A stretch of DNA of 64,000 nucleotides from Homalodisca vitripennis (taxonomy: Eukaryota > Arthropoda > Insecta > Hemiptera > Cicadellidae). Location: assembly GCF_021130785.1 (NCBI RefSeq), contig NC_060211.1:29683001-29747000 (forward strand). The letters run 5' to 3'. The notes beneath the pieces are model-generated. The model saw nothing but the letters and a program-made list of their open reading frames with translations. It made no database searches and was not told where the DNA came from. How positions within the stretch are numbered: position 1 is the stretch's first letter; each line of letters opens with the position of its first letter. Position numbers and translations under genes: made by a program. Positions 1 through 11,641 of this stretch are shown piece after piece.

Positions 1-430
1 TTCTAGCCATATCTACGTTATGAGAAGTAGGCGTTGTCAATGTTCAGTTTAGATACAGGCATTCACATTGAATCAACCCTTCCAGCCATATCTACTTTAT
101 AAGAAGTAGGCGTTGTCAATGTTCAGTTTAGGCACAGGCATTCACATTGAATCAATCCTTCTAGCCTTATCTACGTTATGAGAAGTAGGCGTTGTCAATG
201 TTCAGTTTAGATACAGGCATTCACATTGAATCAACCCTTCTAGCCTTATCTACGTTATGAGAAGTAGGCGTTGTCAATGTTCAGTTTAGATACAGGCATT
301 CACATTGAATCAACCCTTCTAGCCATATCTACTTTATGAGAAGTAGGCGTTGTCAATGTTCAGTTTAGATACAGGCATTAACATTGAATCAACCCTTCTA
401 GCACTTATCTACGTTATGTGAAGTAGGCTT
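1..430. repeat. 79-bp minisatellite array, five full units plus a degenerate sixth
   Basis: Units start at 1, 80, 159, 238 and 317, each exactly 79 bp after the last; a sixth starts at 396 and decays after about 35 bp. Units differ at only a few positions. Each carries TCAATGT and ACATTGA about 21 nt apart, a possible 7-bp stem. The array probably continues left of the window. Confidence 0.95.
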
Positions 431-718
431 TTTCTAATGTTCTAATGTTTGTATTTGTTATTGAAATAAAATAAGATATGTTTGTAGGCGTTGTGAATGT
501 TCAGTTTAGATACAGGCATTCACATTGAAAACCCTTTAGGATACGGATTATAATCATACAGTGGTGTATGCATTAAGTTTAGAACAGGCATTATTGAATC
601 AATTATAATTATTAACTGTGAGTTAGTCAGATGACAGTGTGTTACATTTTTGGCACTATAATTTGGAGGAAAGTTAAATGTTTAGTTTGAAAATATTTTT
701 AACTTCTCCATTCTTCTA

Positions 719-721
<3 letters not shown>

Positions 722-806
<85 letters not shown>
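722..806. repeat. (TA)n(GA)n compound microsatellite
   Basis: About 58 bp of TA dinucleotides pass directly into about 28 bp of GA. This is the first of two paralogous compound tracts in the higher-order repeat. Confidence 0.97.
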
Positions 807-810
<4 letters not shown>

Positions 811-1267
811 GAAAAAACTATTTTTTACTTCAGAAGTAGGCGTTGTCAATGTTCAGTTTAGATACAGGCATTCACATTGAATCAACCCTTCCAGCCATAT
901 CTACTTTATAAGAAGTAGGCGTTGTCAATGTTCAGTTTAGATACAGGCATTAACATTGAATCAACCCTTCCCATCACAGCTACGTTATGTGCTTTTTTTA
1001 CTTTTCTAATGTTTGTATTTGTTATTGAAATAAATTAAGATATGTTTGTACTTCGTTTGAATGTTAAATAGTTCTAAACCTAAAAAACGTTAGGATGCGG
1101 ATTTAATCATACAGTGGTTATGCATTAAGTGACGAATGATTATTATAATTAGAACATGTGAGTTAGTCAGATGACAGTGTGTTACATTTTTGGCACTATA
1201 ATTTGGAGGAAAGTTAAATGTTTAGTTTGAAAATATTTTTAACTTCTCCATTCTTCTAACTCTTCTA

Positions 1268-1367
<100 letters not shown>

Positions 1368-1388
1368 GAAAAACTATTTTTTACTTCA

Positions 1389-3414
1389 TCGCTTAAATAT
1401 TCGTTAACTAAGTAATAATAAGCGTTTGAATGCGCATTAACTGTAATCTCCAAAAGCTTTGTTGTTACCAAAAATAATGGCGTAAACGTGTATGGGGTTT
1501 ATCGTTGTTCTTAAGGTACAACACCCAAAGCCTTTCACTACAGGTAACGTAAACAATATTAACTGTGTTCTTGTAATCGGTGGATGTAAATAATGAACTA
1601 CGCCGTTAAATTCAATATGTTGCTGAATTTGAGAATAATGGTTAATCTGAATACGATGTGTATATCAATAACTTTCGAATTGTTTATAATTAGTCATACA
1701 TCATCTTACAGGAGAGGTGAATGTCTCCGAGCCTCGTATGGTTGGGTGTCACAGGTCTATCTCTGCCTCACGAAACACTTTATCAATATCGATTCTCCTC
1801 CTTGCTCTTGCAAACTTATGGCAATTTATAGACATTCAGGAACGAACAGAAAAAAGGTAAACGTGAATAGCCTTGCCTTTAATGTCACAATTTAAATGTA
1901 TCATTGAAAATTCATTTCAAATCACTGATGGCAGTTGTTAACTTGTGGCATAAATCCAATCAGATAACATTCAACAACACTGATTGACGCCAAATTTGCA
2001 TAATTATTGCAATTACTACTGAGAATTATGTTAATACATATAAAGCATATGCAATAAAGAGAATCAATCAACTTGTGTTCAACTCAGCAAGAGGATGAAA
2101 CTCACAATTAAGTTAATTTGAATAAGAAGTAACATTTATTTTTCTTCAGTGGTATAGAGAATTGCACTACTGTTATTTATTGAATTTGTATTACGTTAAT
2201 GTAACTAGTAATAAAGTAGTATTCATAATGGCAGAATGAAAACTGCACAATTATTTCGAAAAGTCTGCACGAAACGAGAGAATCTATCAACTGTCAGTAC
2301 ATGAACGGTGATCAATAACCATAAATATTCATAGACAATGAATATGTAAAATACGAAAGCCTACAATTAATTGACAACTGATTCTGCATGAATAATGCAT
2401 TTCGTCGGTTACGCCAGGTTTTCGTCTTCCAAAGGTAATAAACAACTGTATTGTTATCTGTAATTAATTTTATGTTCCCTTCTTTAGAAGCCGGCGATGA
2501 ATTTTTACTAACCGGAGTTTAATAATGTGTAATTATGAATGTAATGTCATCCTCTGTAATTCTTTTGTTAGTTAGACATGAAACAGAACAATGTTCATCA
2601 TATATTCTTGTAATATGAATTTTATTTTCAATTTATATTATGTTGCCCCAAAAGTATATATTTCAAACATTAATTTCACACTTCCGATCCCGACCAGTAT
2701 TTTATTATAAAGGATAAGCCCAACAATAAATATTCAAACGTAAAAGTGGGTGACCGATACATAAATTATAATTAAAGCATGTTGTAAACTCTGACCACAA
2801 CAATTATGTCTACTTAATTATGAATGGTGTAAAATTGTATAAAAAGATAGAGGACATAGTATATTCCAAAAATGGCATTACAATTCTTAACTTAACAAAA
2901 GTCTTTTGTGATGTGTCTGACGAAGGTAGCCTTGCTATCGAAATGCCTCACAAAAATAAAAGTGTTAAATATTGGTTTTATGTGTTTAAATGTAATTAAG
3001 TTAACAGTAGCCAATATAAGCTCCATCTTCAACATTACAATTCTTATAGCAGAATAAAAGTTGTATTTATATCTAGTTGTTAATTTAAAATATTAAATCA
3101 TGAACATGGTAAAATGTTGATTTAAAAATATTTTTCCTTAATTATAATTAAACATATATTTGAGTATCAATATGCTAATATATCAATAATAGCAATCAAT
3201 GAATCTTAGGAAATAAAGATTAAAAATTATCAAATCACTTAAGTAAATTTACTCGTTTACTAGGGTGATAAAATAAACATCCAACGACTTCCTACGCCGT
3301 TTGTTACTGTGGCCTATTAGTTTAGAGCATGTGTTGGTACTCTAACAACAAATTATGGGCACTGTCCTTAGTTAGGAACTATCTATTTAAGACCAAAACC
3401 TTTCAACGGCGATT
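1389..3414. other. AT-rich stretch without recognisable gene
   Basis: Only short random-looking ORFs are present (longest 100 codons at 1593-1895, no recognisable domain). No tandem array or terminal inverted repeat was seen. A segment near 2905-2985 (GACGAAGGTAGCCTTGCTAT followed by AATAAAAG) has the look of a retroelement 3' end but is unassigned. Confidence 0.6.
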
Positions 3415-3990
3415 CTTAGAAGATTTTTTTTTTTTCATTTGATACACTTACATTCAGAAGAAACAAATTTGGTCTTACGTTTATTTACAAAATTATTCAT
3501 GGTTCAATAGACAGTTATGTTCTTTTAAATAAGATCCAGTTGTTTGTTCCTAGAAGCAACCTGCGTCCTCAATAGATTTTTTTTGTCCTCAGATGTAACA
3601 CAGTCCAACACTATAATTATTCATTTTTTAAAGCCTTAAGGCTTTTAAATTTATCTAAGCAGGAGCTAGATGTGTTCAATGACACAGTTGGTGAGTTCTA
3701 ATCCCAAATTGACAAAGTTTATTGACTTATTATAAAGCAAACCATCCAATTTTGTATTGTTATAAAAAATTACTATTTTGTTTAGTTAGGTATACCAAGT
3801 GTTTGAACTTGTACAGAGCTTTATTTTAATTTACTCTTAGCCTAATATTGTTTTTTAAAGTATTCGTTTCCTTCGTACTGAAATTTATTGTATTTTGTTT
3901 AGTTTTATAAAATGTAAAAATAACTATAAGGATGTTGCATATGTGGCTATTGTGTGTATAATTAAAATAAATTCATAAAAAGAAGATTTA
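3415..3990 (+). pseudogene. 5'-truncated LINE remnant (C-terminal tail of a non-LTR reverse transcriptase)
   Basis: A conceptual reading from about 3448 gives RRNKFGLTFIYKIIHGSIDS then YVLLNKIQLFVPRSNLRPQ and a stop. This matches the C-terminal pattern of many Jockey/CR1-like reverse transcriptases (RR..l.flyKi..G.iD...lL..i.f.vP....R). Further on, SFFKALRLLNLSKQELDVFN continues the same family pattern ending in a D-x-F motif. Stops and T-runs show decay. An AT-rich 3' region ends in AAATAAATTCATAAAAAG near 3965-3985, a plausible polyadenylation end. Everything upstream of the tail is missing, as expected for a truncated insertion. Clade not assignable by eye. Confidence 0.6.
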
Positions 3991-4017
3991 AGATTCAAGC
4001 ATCAACTAAGAATTTCT

Positions 4018-4110
4018 GGCTTAGCATTAGCGTAGCTTATCATTTGAGGGGCCGAGGAAATTTCAGTTCTGTCTGTCTGTCTAAGTATCCAAATGATATA
4101 TTGCAAACTA
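4018..4110. repeat. Dispersed repeat with TCTG-rich core
   Basis: GCTTAGCATTAGCGTAGCTTATCATTTG... followed by TTCTGTCTGTCTGTC resembles 16350-16470 (GCTGAGCCTTAGCGAATCC, then TGTCTGTCTATTTGTCCG) and 19645-19830 (GGCTGAGCGTTAGATAAGC, then TCTGTCAGTCTGTCTG). It is one family of unknown class. Confidence 0.5.
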
Positions 4111-4770
4111 ATTCATCTACGGAATTTAAATTGCATTAGGCTCCATTATTCCATAGATAATATCAAGTTCGGTAACAGTACAGAAAAATGGAATATGGAG
4201 GCAACGAAAAAATTGTGAAATATATAAATTTTTGAAGATACTGAGTACAAGCATATGAAATTTTAACCTGAACGAAGCCCAATATGCAACACATGGTGTG
4301 GTGTACTCCTCCCTTGTCTAATAAATCACATCACGTTTTCAAAATTAATTGAAGCAATTTACTTTCCTCGAGTTACGCCCTGATGCGTGAGTTACAGGGC
4401 ATCTTTCACGTGGACCATTGTCTTGTAACAAGTACATCGTTTAATGCAACCATAACCTTAATTGATTTAATTCTACAAAGATGATAAGTATTCATAACAA
4501 AGTGTGAGTAAGGAAAGGAGAAGCGTGTTTTACCTTGCGGCTGGAGGAGTCCATGGTGGTGTGGAGGGCAGGTGGGGCACACCCTCACAACCGAATCCAC
4601 TTACCTGATTGCCACGACCGCCACTCCCCATCATTACTGTGAGGGGCGGCCATCTGTGAACATCATCTCGCTTCTTGTACACCTACATTTGTCATATCTG
4701 GCTGGTTTCTCTAAATAAAAGTATATCTGAAATTCGTTACCTAAGGTTTTCCCAGTTTTATCCATTATGT
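4111..4770. other. No feature recognised
   Basis: Mixed AT-rich sequence with a slightly GC-rich patch near 4530-4660. A 64-codon ORF on the minus strand there shows no family resemblance. Confidence 0.6.
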
Positions 4771-5765
4771 ATTGCCTCCGGAAAGAAATCCAATCAATAC
4801 AACAGGTTACCAGAGCCGTAGCCTGATTTTTTATGGGGGTTACCTAGGGAACTTTGTTTTCATGAAAGTACACCTTAACATCAATGTTACTTAGTATCTT
4901 AAGAGACCACTGATATAATAATTTTGGTCTCTGCTTTTGTGGAGTCCAGGTAAGCTCCCTGCTCTCCTATTGCATCCGGAACCAAATTCAAGCAATTCAA
5001 GAGGTTACCAAGATAGTAGCCTGATCTTTTTACGGTGGTTATCTATGTAACTTTGTTCTCATGAAAGCACACCTTAACGTCAATGTTACTTAGTATCTTC
5101 GGAGACCACTGATACAATAATTATTGGTTTCTGATTTTGTGAAGTTCAGGAGAAATCCCTCCCCTCCTATTGCATCCGGAACCAAATTCAAGCAATTCAA
5201 GAGGTTATCAGGGCCGTAGCCAGATCTTTTTAGTGGGTTACCTATGGAACTTTGTTTTCATGAAAGTACACCTTAACGTCAATGTTACTTAGTAACTTAG
5301 GAGACCACTGATACAATAATTATTGGTCTTTGCTTTTGTGGATTTCAGGGGAGCTCCCTCCTCTCCTATTGCATCCGGAACCAAATTCAAGCAATTCAAG
5401 AGGTTACCAGGGCCTTAGCCAGATCTTTTTAGTGGGTTACCTATGGAACCTTTTTTTCATGAAAGCACACCCGTTAATGTTACTTAGTACATTCGGGGAC
5501 CACTGATACAATAATTATTGGTCTTTGCTTTTGTGGATTTCAGGGGAGCTCCCTAATCTCATATTGCATCCGAAACCAAATTCAAGCAATTCAAGAGGTT
5601 ACCAGGTCCGTAGCCTGAATTTTTTGGGGGGTTGTCTATGGAACTTTGTTCTCATGAATACACACCTTAACGTCAATGTTACTTAGTATCTTCGGAGACC
5701 ACTGATACAATGATTATTGGTCTCTGGTTTTGTAGACATCGGGGGAACCCTCACCCCTCGCTGGC
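4771..5765. repeat. Tandem array of five ~198-bp units
   Basis: Units begin with ATTGCATCCGG (first unit ATTGCCTCCGG) at 4771, 4969, 5169, 5368 and 5563, spacings 198, 200, 199 and 195 bp. Shared landmarks include CAAATTCAAGCAATTCAAGA, CGTCAATGTTACTTAGTA and GAGACCACTGATACAAT. Units differ by scattered substitutions and small indels, so the array is moderately old. No ORF persists through it. Confidence 0.93.
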
Positions 5766-6921
5766 TATGGTCTTATGAATTAAATACTTATATAGAGGTC
5801 TTCTTTAGCCACAAGGTTTAAATTGGAGGTTTTCTCCGAAAATTACATGGATATTCGAATACGCTACATAAACATTGCTGCCAATAAAACAACAAGAAAC
5901 ATCAATAACATTGTGTGCTGGCCCACAGACTCTAACTTATAACTGCAGTTCACTGCAATATTACGTTGTTTTTGGAAGTTGAAACTATAATAACGTTTTA
6001 TTTTATATGGACCAAAGAGCCTATTATATTTAGTATTAGTATTCCAGCATTAGCAAAGAACAAATCCTCTAAACACCGTACTACCCGAGTCTTTACGATT
6101 ATTCTATTTTTCAACAAACACTTTAGGCGGAGGATGGTTTCCATTAAAACGTCTTTTGTAAACTGCGTTTGTTTCTTATCGATAACTAAAGGTCTAGAAC
6201 CATTAGGTATAAAGGGCATGATAACATGTTAACAGTTTAAAAAATGTTGGTTTTATAAAATTACGACGAATCGTATTATTGGTTGGCAGAGCTCCAGCGA
6301 TAACGCTGATCTAGGAAAAACAGTAATTTATATAGAATTTTTATCCTCATTCTATCTGAAAAATGACTTTTTTATTCAGTTTATCATTTTGCTTTTTGCC
6401 ATTTGAAGACGTTGAATTAGTTACAGCTCTGTGGAACTGAATGTGTGAAACAATATGTAGTGTAAACATGAGTACAGGCCGTTAGGCGAATGAAGAAATT
6501 TAAATTAGCTTGGGAAGAAAGAATTGAGTAGAGAAGGTTCTTGTCTTCTCTTGCGTATCTTTACCAGACGTACTTGGTACAACATTTTCGAAATAGGAAC
6601 AGTCCTATATGTTAACAAGGGACGCTAAGAATGTCCCTGTAAAACGTCAATGTAATCAGTCCAGTAGGACTTACGTGACTGGGTAACATACACAAACACA
6701 CAGAGAGACATCATTGGACTTTTATACAAAATATGGATATAACTAAAAGAGCTTGCAGTTCTTCTTATGAAGTAAAAAACTCTAGATCTGCTGGTTGAAG
6801 AATTGTCATATTATCGTAACGTTCAGCAGATCATCTTCAAAGCTATTATTTCATCTTCAATTTATTTCAAAGTGACGGTTCAATATAAAATCAAGTATAT
6901 CTAACTGATAGGTCTTACGAC
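5766..6921. other. No gene recognised
   Basis: Two overlapping opposite-strand ORFs at 5966-6232 lack recognisable domains and look like chance. Confidence 0.6.
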
Positions 6922-7385
6922 CAGTGGCGTAGCTACCTTGGGTGGCACCCGGTGCGGAATTTGGTGGTGTCACCCCATCGAAAGTAAAAAGCAATAAATT
7001 TTATATGATAAAGGTCTTGGATATAATTTTGTATACTCTATCACTATAGAATAATACACGTTTAACAATTCACGCCAAACAAACACAACACACTTCACGA
7101 AACAAATGAGAAATATTGCAATTGAAACGTCAAAGATCGCGAGTATGGGACGGGGAATGCCCTACGACAGCGTCAGGCTCTTTTGCGGGAATCCACGAAT
7201 TATACAAAGAGCTGAACTAGTGCTTGTGGAGGAATCCCCGGAAAAGAAATGTTTTTGCTAGCGATTTATTTTTTGTTTGTTTGTACATTGTTCTTAAAAT
7301 TGAGAGACCAGGCGGGTGTCACCCCAAAAAAGGTGACACACGGTGCGGCCCGCCCCCGCCGCCTCCCCTCTTTGCTACGCCACTG
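6922..7385. mobile_element. Non-autonomous hAT-type MITE, 464 bp, with 8-bp TSD
   Basis: The left end reads CAGTGGCGTAGCTA and the right end TTGCTACGCCACTG, so the inverted termini match at 13 of 14 positions. The flanks are CTTACGAC (6914-6921) and CTTACAAC (7386-7393), an 8-bp target duplication with one mismatch. CAG-starting termini plus 8-bp TSDs are typical of the hAT superfamily. Sub-terminal sequence is also inverted around the GGTGCGG and GGTGTCACCCC motifs. No transposase is encoded, so it would depend on an enzyme supplied elsewhere. Confidence 0.85.
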
Positions 7386-7720
7386 CTTACAACAGTACTA
7401 AAATAAATAAAATTGTGTGAAACTTGCTAACTACGTTTTTAGTGCTGGTGAGGAGAAGTCCAGTAACACCTTACTTCCCTAATAAGCCTAAACTTTACTG
7501 ATACAGTAAATTACCGGATCTGGTAGAATTAACAAAAGGCTTACTTGTCGAATCCATCAAATAGTACATGTTACAATGGATATATTCACATGTACGAATG
7601 TTAACTGTTTACAAATTTGCTTATTCTACGACTTCTTCAATGCCATCATGGTTACTCAAAAAGAACAAAATAAAAATGTTAGCTAGCGCTCAGCCAAATG
7701 GAGTGACATCTACTATCATC
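7386..7720. other. No gene; weak similarity to a dispersed repeat
   Basis: The part at about 7600-7700 (TGCCATCATGGTTACTC and flanks) resembles 38200-38260, and GCTCAGCCAAATGG is inversely related to the GGCTGAGCG box near 19650. Probably dispersed repeat remains. Confidence 0.4.
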
Positions 7721-7955
7721 CAAGGATGTAGCAAACGAGGAGGTCCAAGGGGTCTGGACATCCCCCGCCCAGTTTTTAATTACTTTTTTAGCAAATAATT
7801 ATTATTATTTCAATAACTCAGTATTACTGGCATGTACTGCTGAAAGATCGTTATCAACATAGAAACGGGTTAAGAACTCTTTAAGGAACAAAGAGGAAAA
7901 TGAGCATTTGACTGCACTTGCCTTACTTTCTGTCCACTACGTTCTTTACTATAGA
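7721..7955 (+). mobile_element. Diverged copy of the CAAGNACGTAGCCAG hAT-like MITE family
   Basis: It starts CAAGGATGTAGC, then GGTCCAAGGGGTCTGGACAT, the internal landmarks ATTACTTTTTTAGCAAATAA, CAGTATTACTGGCATGTACT and GAAAGATCGTTATCAACAT, and ends near TGTCCACTACGTTCTT. Internal sequence matches the better copies at 19024-19273 and 26251-26559. The right terminus has decayed. A TSD is uncertain, with only TACTAT shared by both flanks. Confidence 0.75.
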
Positions 7956-8913
7956 GGGGTTGCCTTGACCCCCAACATTTCTTCTGGCTACTTTCTTGCC
8001 ATCATCGAATTCGGTAATCCTCATATAGAAATGAACCTTCGTGTAAAATTTGAACCCTGTAGGTAAGCACGGTCTCGAGATACCAAAATAGAAAATTAAT
8101 TTTTCTACCTCGCAAAGAGCCTTCACTAACGCTTAGCCAATAATACGAGTTTTTAAAATTTAGGATTTGTAACTGCATCTTTAAAAAAATCCTTAAAGTA
8201 AGTAAAAATCCACGAGCTATACATTGTAACGCGTTTTATCTATACTACACCAAATACTTATTATTCTTCAACTTGTCCAAGCGAGTTTACAGTATCTCTT
8301 AGTATAGAAATATAAGTAAATAACGAAAGCTCGCATACATTGAGCTTAGAAACAACATTTGAGGTTCTGCAGTGCTGGTGCTGTTATGTAGAAGAGACAA
8401 CCTCGTATGCTAAGAACAATGCACAGTTACTGCATTATAGTCGGTGCTGGCCGGGTTTACTGTTACCTCTATTACTGAGAATTGTTTCTTTTTTCCCCAG
8501 AAATTATAGACTGACTTCTGTTTAACTTTCGTAATAAGTACAATTTTCCAATTTTCATAACTGTTGCAACCATTACCTGTAAGTACTCGAGGTACTTCAT
8601 GATTACGCAAATTAATACGTAGAAAATAGCGGCATGCTGTATTCTGTTGGTTTAAAAATCTGTCAATGACAAGTAAAAATCAAAAAGCAGTCAACACTAA
8701 TTTTTGACCAGTTTGTGAATGTTATAAATTAAGCTTTACTGTCAGCCAAATTCAGTTTTATGCTGATATAATTAAAATTTAGCACTTTTTTACTGAGTTT
8801 TATTTAGCACTATATGTTTTCATTGTCATAACAAATGCAGAAATATGCTGAGATGCAATATGAATTCATGGCTAGAAACCAAGCACTCAATTGTAAGAAT
8901 AAGGTACCAGAGT
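7956..8913. other. No gene recognised
   Basis: Contains ORFs of 60-67 codons on both strands without domain resemblance. A segment near 8000-8070 (CTTGCCATCATCGAATTC...ATAGAAATGAACCTTCGTG) resembles 38195-38300, probably a dispersed repeat fragment. Confidence 0.5.
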
Positions 8914-9015
8914 ATTCTTTGTTTGACGTTTATTTTTGACGATGGAAGAATTATGAAGGAAACAGGAATTTTCTATACATTTGCCATCGTTCAGTGAAAC
9001 AAAAAATCAGTATTC
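8914..9015. mobile_element. Left part of a foldback (MULE-like) element
   Basis: TTCTTTGTTTGACG, TTTTTGACGATGGAAGAATT, GAAGGAAACAGG, CATTTGCCATCGTTCAGTGA and AAAAAATCAGTA are the successive landmarks of the foldback family described at 48725-49160. The match stops abruptly at 9015 and seems to resume at about 15399, where CACTACG-TTTTGAGATCTGC continues the family. Confidence 0.8.
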
Positions 9016-9456
9016 TAGGGAGACTAGGGAGAGTAACAGGTTTTGAACTGACAAGCTCTATAATGTGGTGTCTAATTTAAGTAATTATATAAAAATTTTA
9101 GTTTTCCATTGGTCTATAATTCTGTGTTTTTGTGAATATTTCACTATAGTGACATCCTTGAAGACATGGACTTGGACTGTAAGACTATTTTTAATTGAAG
9201 TTTTAAAATTGTATAATCTTCTCATAACATAACCTCACTCTTATTATTAAAAAACTTAATCGTACTGACTTCATCACATAATCTCAATAGTTTGAAAGAT
9301 TAACAGTGGAATTTGAAGTTCGACATATATTAACACTAACAATAACATTTTGGAAAGCCCAGTGACTGTTTAAGACAAGAAAAACTCTTTTCTCTTGCCA
9401 GTTGGATAAAACTGAACTATCAGTGTTTAGTTCTGTTAACTGATTATGAATATCAA

Positions 9457-9525
9457 AATAGCTCATTTGATAAGGTGACTGCCTCCTAATGTGGCAGATC
9501 CGAGTTCAAATCCCACTGATGGCGT
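9457..9525 (+). repeat. tRNA-like sequence (tRNA pseudogene or SINE head)
   Basis: TAGCTCATTTGATAAGG resembles a tRNA D-arm/A-box. CTGCC...GGCAG could form a 5-bp anticodon stem, but around a 9-nt loop rather than 7. GAGTTCAAATCCC is a good B-box/T-loop. There is no complete acceptor stem. This suggests a Pol III-promoter-like relic, either a degenerate tRNA or the head of a tRNA-derived SINE. Confidence 0.45.
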
Positions 9526-10066
9526 ATACTTTTTGCAACCTCAATTCTTAAATTTATTCTTATCATCTCTTGTCTGAACGTAATAAAAATTTTTTATAAA
9601 GGTTTTTAAAGTTTTTAAAAAATTTTTTAAATTTTTATTTTATTTTAATCTTTTATCTGACTGCTATTTGACTTATTTAACTAATTGTTATATTTGTGTA
9701 TTTTTATTATTTTAATGTTAAATGTTTTGTATGTATGCATTGTAATTATTATTGTCACCTTTTATGCTTATAACTTATCTGGCTTACAACTTTTGTATTT
9801 TAATATTTGTAATTGATTCACAATTTACTTTTTATTGTTATAATAACTATTTATAAGAGTCTTAATTACTTTTTTATTTTTAACCTGTCTTAATTGTTTT
9901 TAACCTGTCCCTGAACGTTGGCTTGTTCAATGCCTTTGTTTCGTATGAGTATAGCCTGGGGTTCTGGAATCAGTGAAATACAGTAGCTATACCCGACATA
10001 CGCTCAAGTGGCCAAACTCAATTTCTTGAACTTAAAATTTTTCATTAATTTTACCATTTTATATAT
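9526..10066. other. AT-rich leader upstream of the LINE
   Basis: T-rich sequence without ORFs. It could be part of the LINE 5' UTR, but no boundary is visible. Confidence 0.4.
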
Positions 10067-10550
10067 ATGATGGAGGAAATTATTTATGAAACTCCATTGC
10101 ACGATGATAACCAGGAAGAAGTTCTACTTTCTCTGTCGGGAGAATTGAATATTCTTGCTGCCAACAATCCTGACGTTGATTTTGAAGCATTATTTGTACA
10201 TATTACCAGTTTGCTTCGTTTTTTGGACCTTTTAAATGTGGAGTGTAAAAATAAACAGGACTTTCACTCCAGGCTCTAAGTGCGGAAGTGAAAGTGCTAG
10301 AGTCAAAACTCAATTTAGAGAAGGACGTAAGACAGGAGGAAAAGGATAACGTCTTTCAGAATCCAGGACCAAGCAGCGTCAGAAATGCGTTCACTGAGCC
10401 AGCGCATTGAGACACTGCAGGCTTCTTTGAGACAGCGGGATCTGCACATCTCATCCATCATTGCCGAAAAAGACTCTTACAAGCTTAAGTTAGATGACAG
10501 GTCTAATAGTATTAAGACTCTTAAGTTTGAAAAATGAAAAACAAAAATAA
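10067..10550 (+). pseudogene. LINE N-terminal region with coiled coil, frameshifted
   Basis: It opens with ATGATGGAGG at 10067 and reads MMEEIIYETPLHDDNQEEVL, an acidic start, for 70 codons. A frameshift near 10270 leads to ALSAEVKVLESKLNLEKDV, and another to EMRSLSQRIETLQASLRQRD then LHISSIIAEKDSYKLKLDD. These carry hydrophobic heptads with many E/K/Q, consistent with a coiled coil. In LINE ORF1 proteins such segments usually mediate oligomerisation; that role here is inferred. No RNA-binding zinc knuckles were seen. The first ATG is a guess at the start. Confidence 0.6.
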
Positions 10551-10616
10551 ATGTATAGAGAATCTGAACCTAAAGTTTGATTTAGCAAAGAAAAGAAAAT
10601 TTCTAATCTTAAACAA

Positions 10617-11115
10617 ATGACAACTGATAAATGGTTAGATGATAATATCATCCATGATTATTTCTCATCTATGCAAAGTAGTGTAGGTGATATGGGTCAG
10701 TGCTTATTTGTCAGTCCCTCCGTGTCACATCTGATTAAAAAAGACAGTATCACTGCTTTGGATCTTTTAAAATCTCCATCTTATCAGGCATGCAATTATG
10801 TGTTTTGTTCCTGTCAGTGATATCCTGGGTGAGGCTAATGGGGGGAATGGTTCTCACTGGTCTCTTGTTTTTATTGACAAATCTAGACACCAGGCTTATC
10901 ATCTAGATTCTCTAGTAACATTTAATGACCTTCCTGCTCTTACAACTGTTACCAACTTGAAAATCCCACCTGACAATTTGATTTCTGTTAGTTGCACTCA
11001 GCAAAAACAATAGTTATGAATGTGGGATAAATGTAATCCTAAATGCAAAGTTCATTTTCAACTATTTTTGTTGTTCTCATGTACAAAAAACCATTTCTCG
11101 AATGGTTCCATGATG
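10617..11115 (+). pseudogene. Ulp1/C48-like cysteine protease domain of the LINE, frameshifted
   Basis: The first segment begins TTDKWLDDNIIHDYFSSMQS, like the Ulp1/SENP entry region (W-L-x-D-x-x-I). A frameshift near 10800 leads to FVPVSDILGEANGGNGSHWS. The catalytic His is in GSHWSL (codon 10855-10857) and the Asp in YHLDSL (10906-10908). After one further single-base shift near 11005 the frame gives a Q-Q-x-N-x-Y-E-C-G motif, holding the oxyanion-hole Gln and the catalytic Cys (codon 11021-11023), then INVILNAKFIFNYF. All four active-site positions of clan CE/C48 are thus recognisable. C48 enzymes cleave SUMO/NEDD8-type conjugates or precursors; in a retrotransposon the job could be polyprotein processing or deconjugation (inference). 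This copy cannot be translated intact. Confidence 0.8.
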
Positions 11116-11641
11116 GGTCGAGTTTGCCTGATGACTCTGTAAATAAAACTGATGTAGTTGATCGGAGAAGAATGTAAATAGAAAATCTATCTGTCAAAGA
11201 GCCTGATAGCTTTAGTGATAATGCCGAACAAATTGTAAGTCCTGTAATACTCAAGAAAATCAGCAGAAAATTGCTGGAAGTTAGTTAAAACAAAAAAAAA
11301 CTAAAACTAAAGGGAACGAAATAAAACTCATGCCGGTTGCAAAGCAGTCAGCTCGCTTTGAATGTAGTAATAAGTTTAGTAGTTTAGGTTCACAAGAACC
11401 ACTTGATGTACAAGTTTCTTACATAAGAAATGTATCTGGAACATGGAAACAAAAAATCTCAAAGTTCAATGTCAAAGCATAAAAAAATTTCAAGAAAAGA
11501 CCATGTTAAATTAATGCGCCACACTAAAAACCTCAGTCTGTGACTGAGAAAGAACAGGTAATGACTCCTATTACATGACTAAAAATCAGTCTACTCTTCA
11601 AAGTGAGTTGTTGGTCGAAGATGTGAGTAACGGAAGTAACA

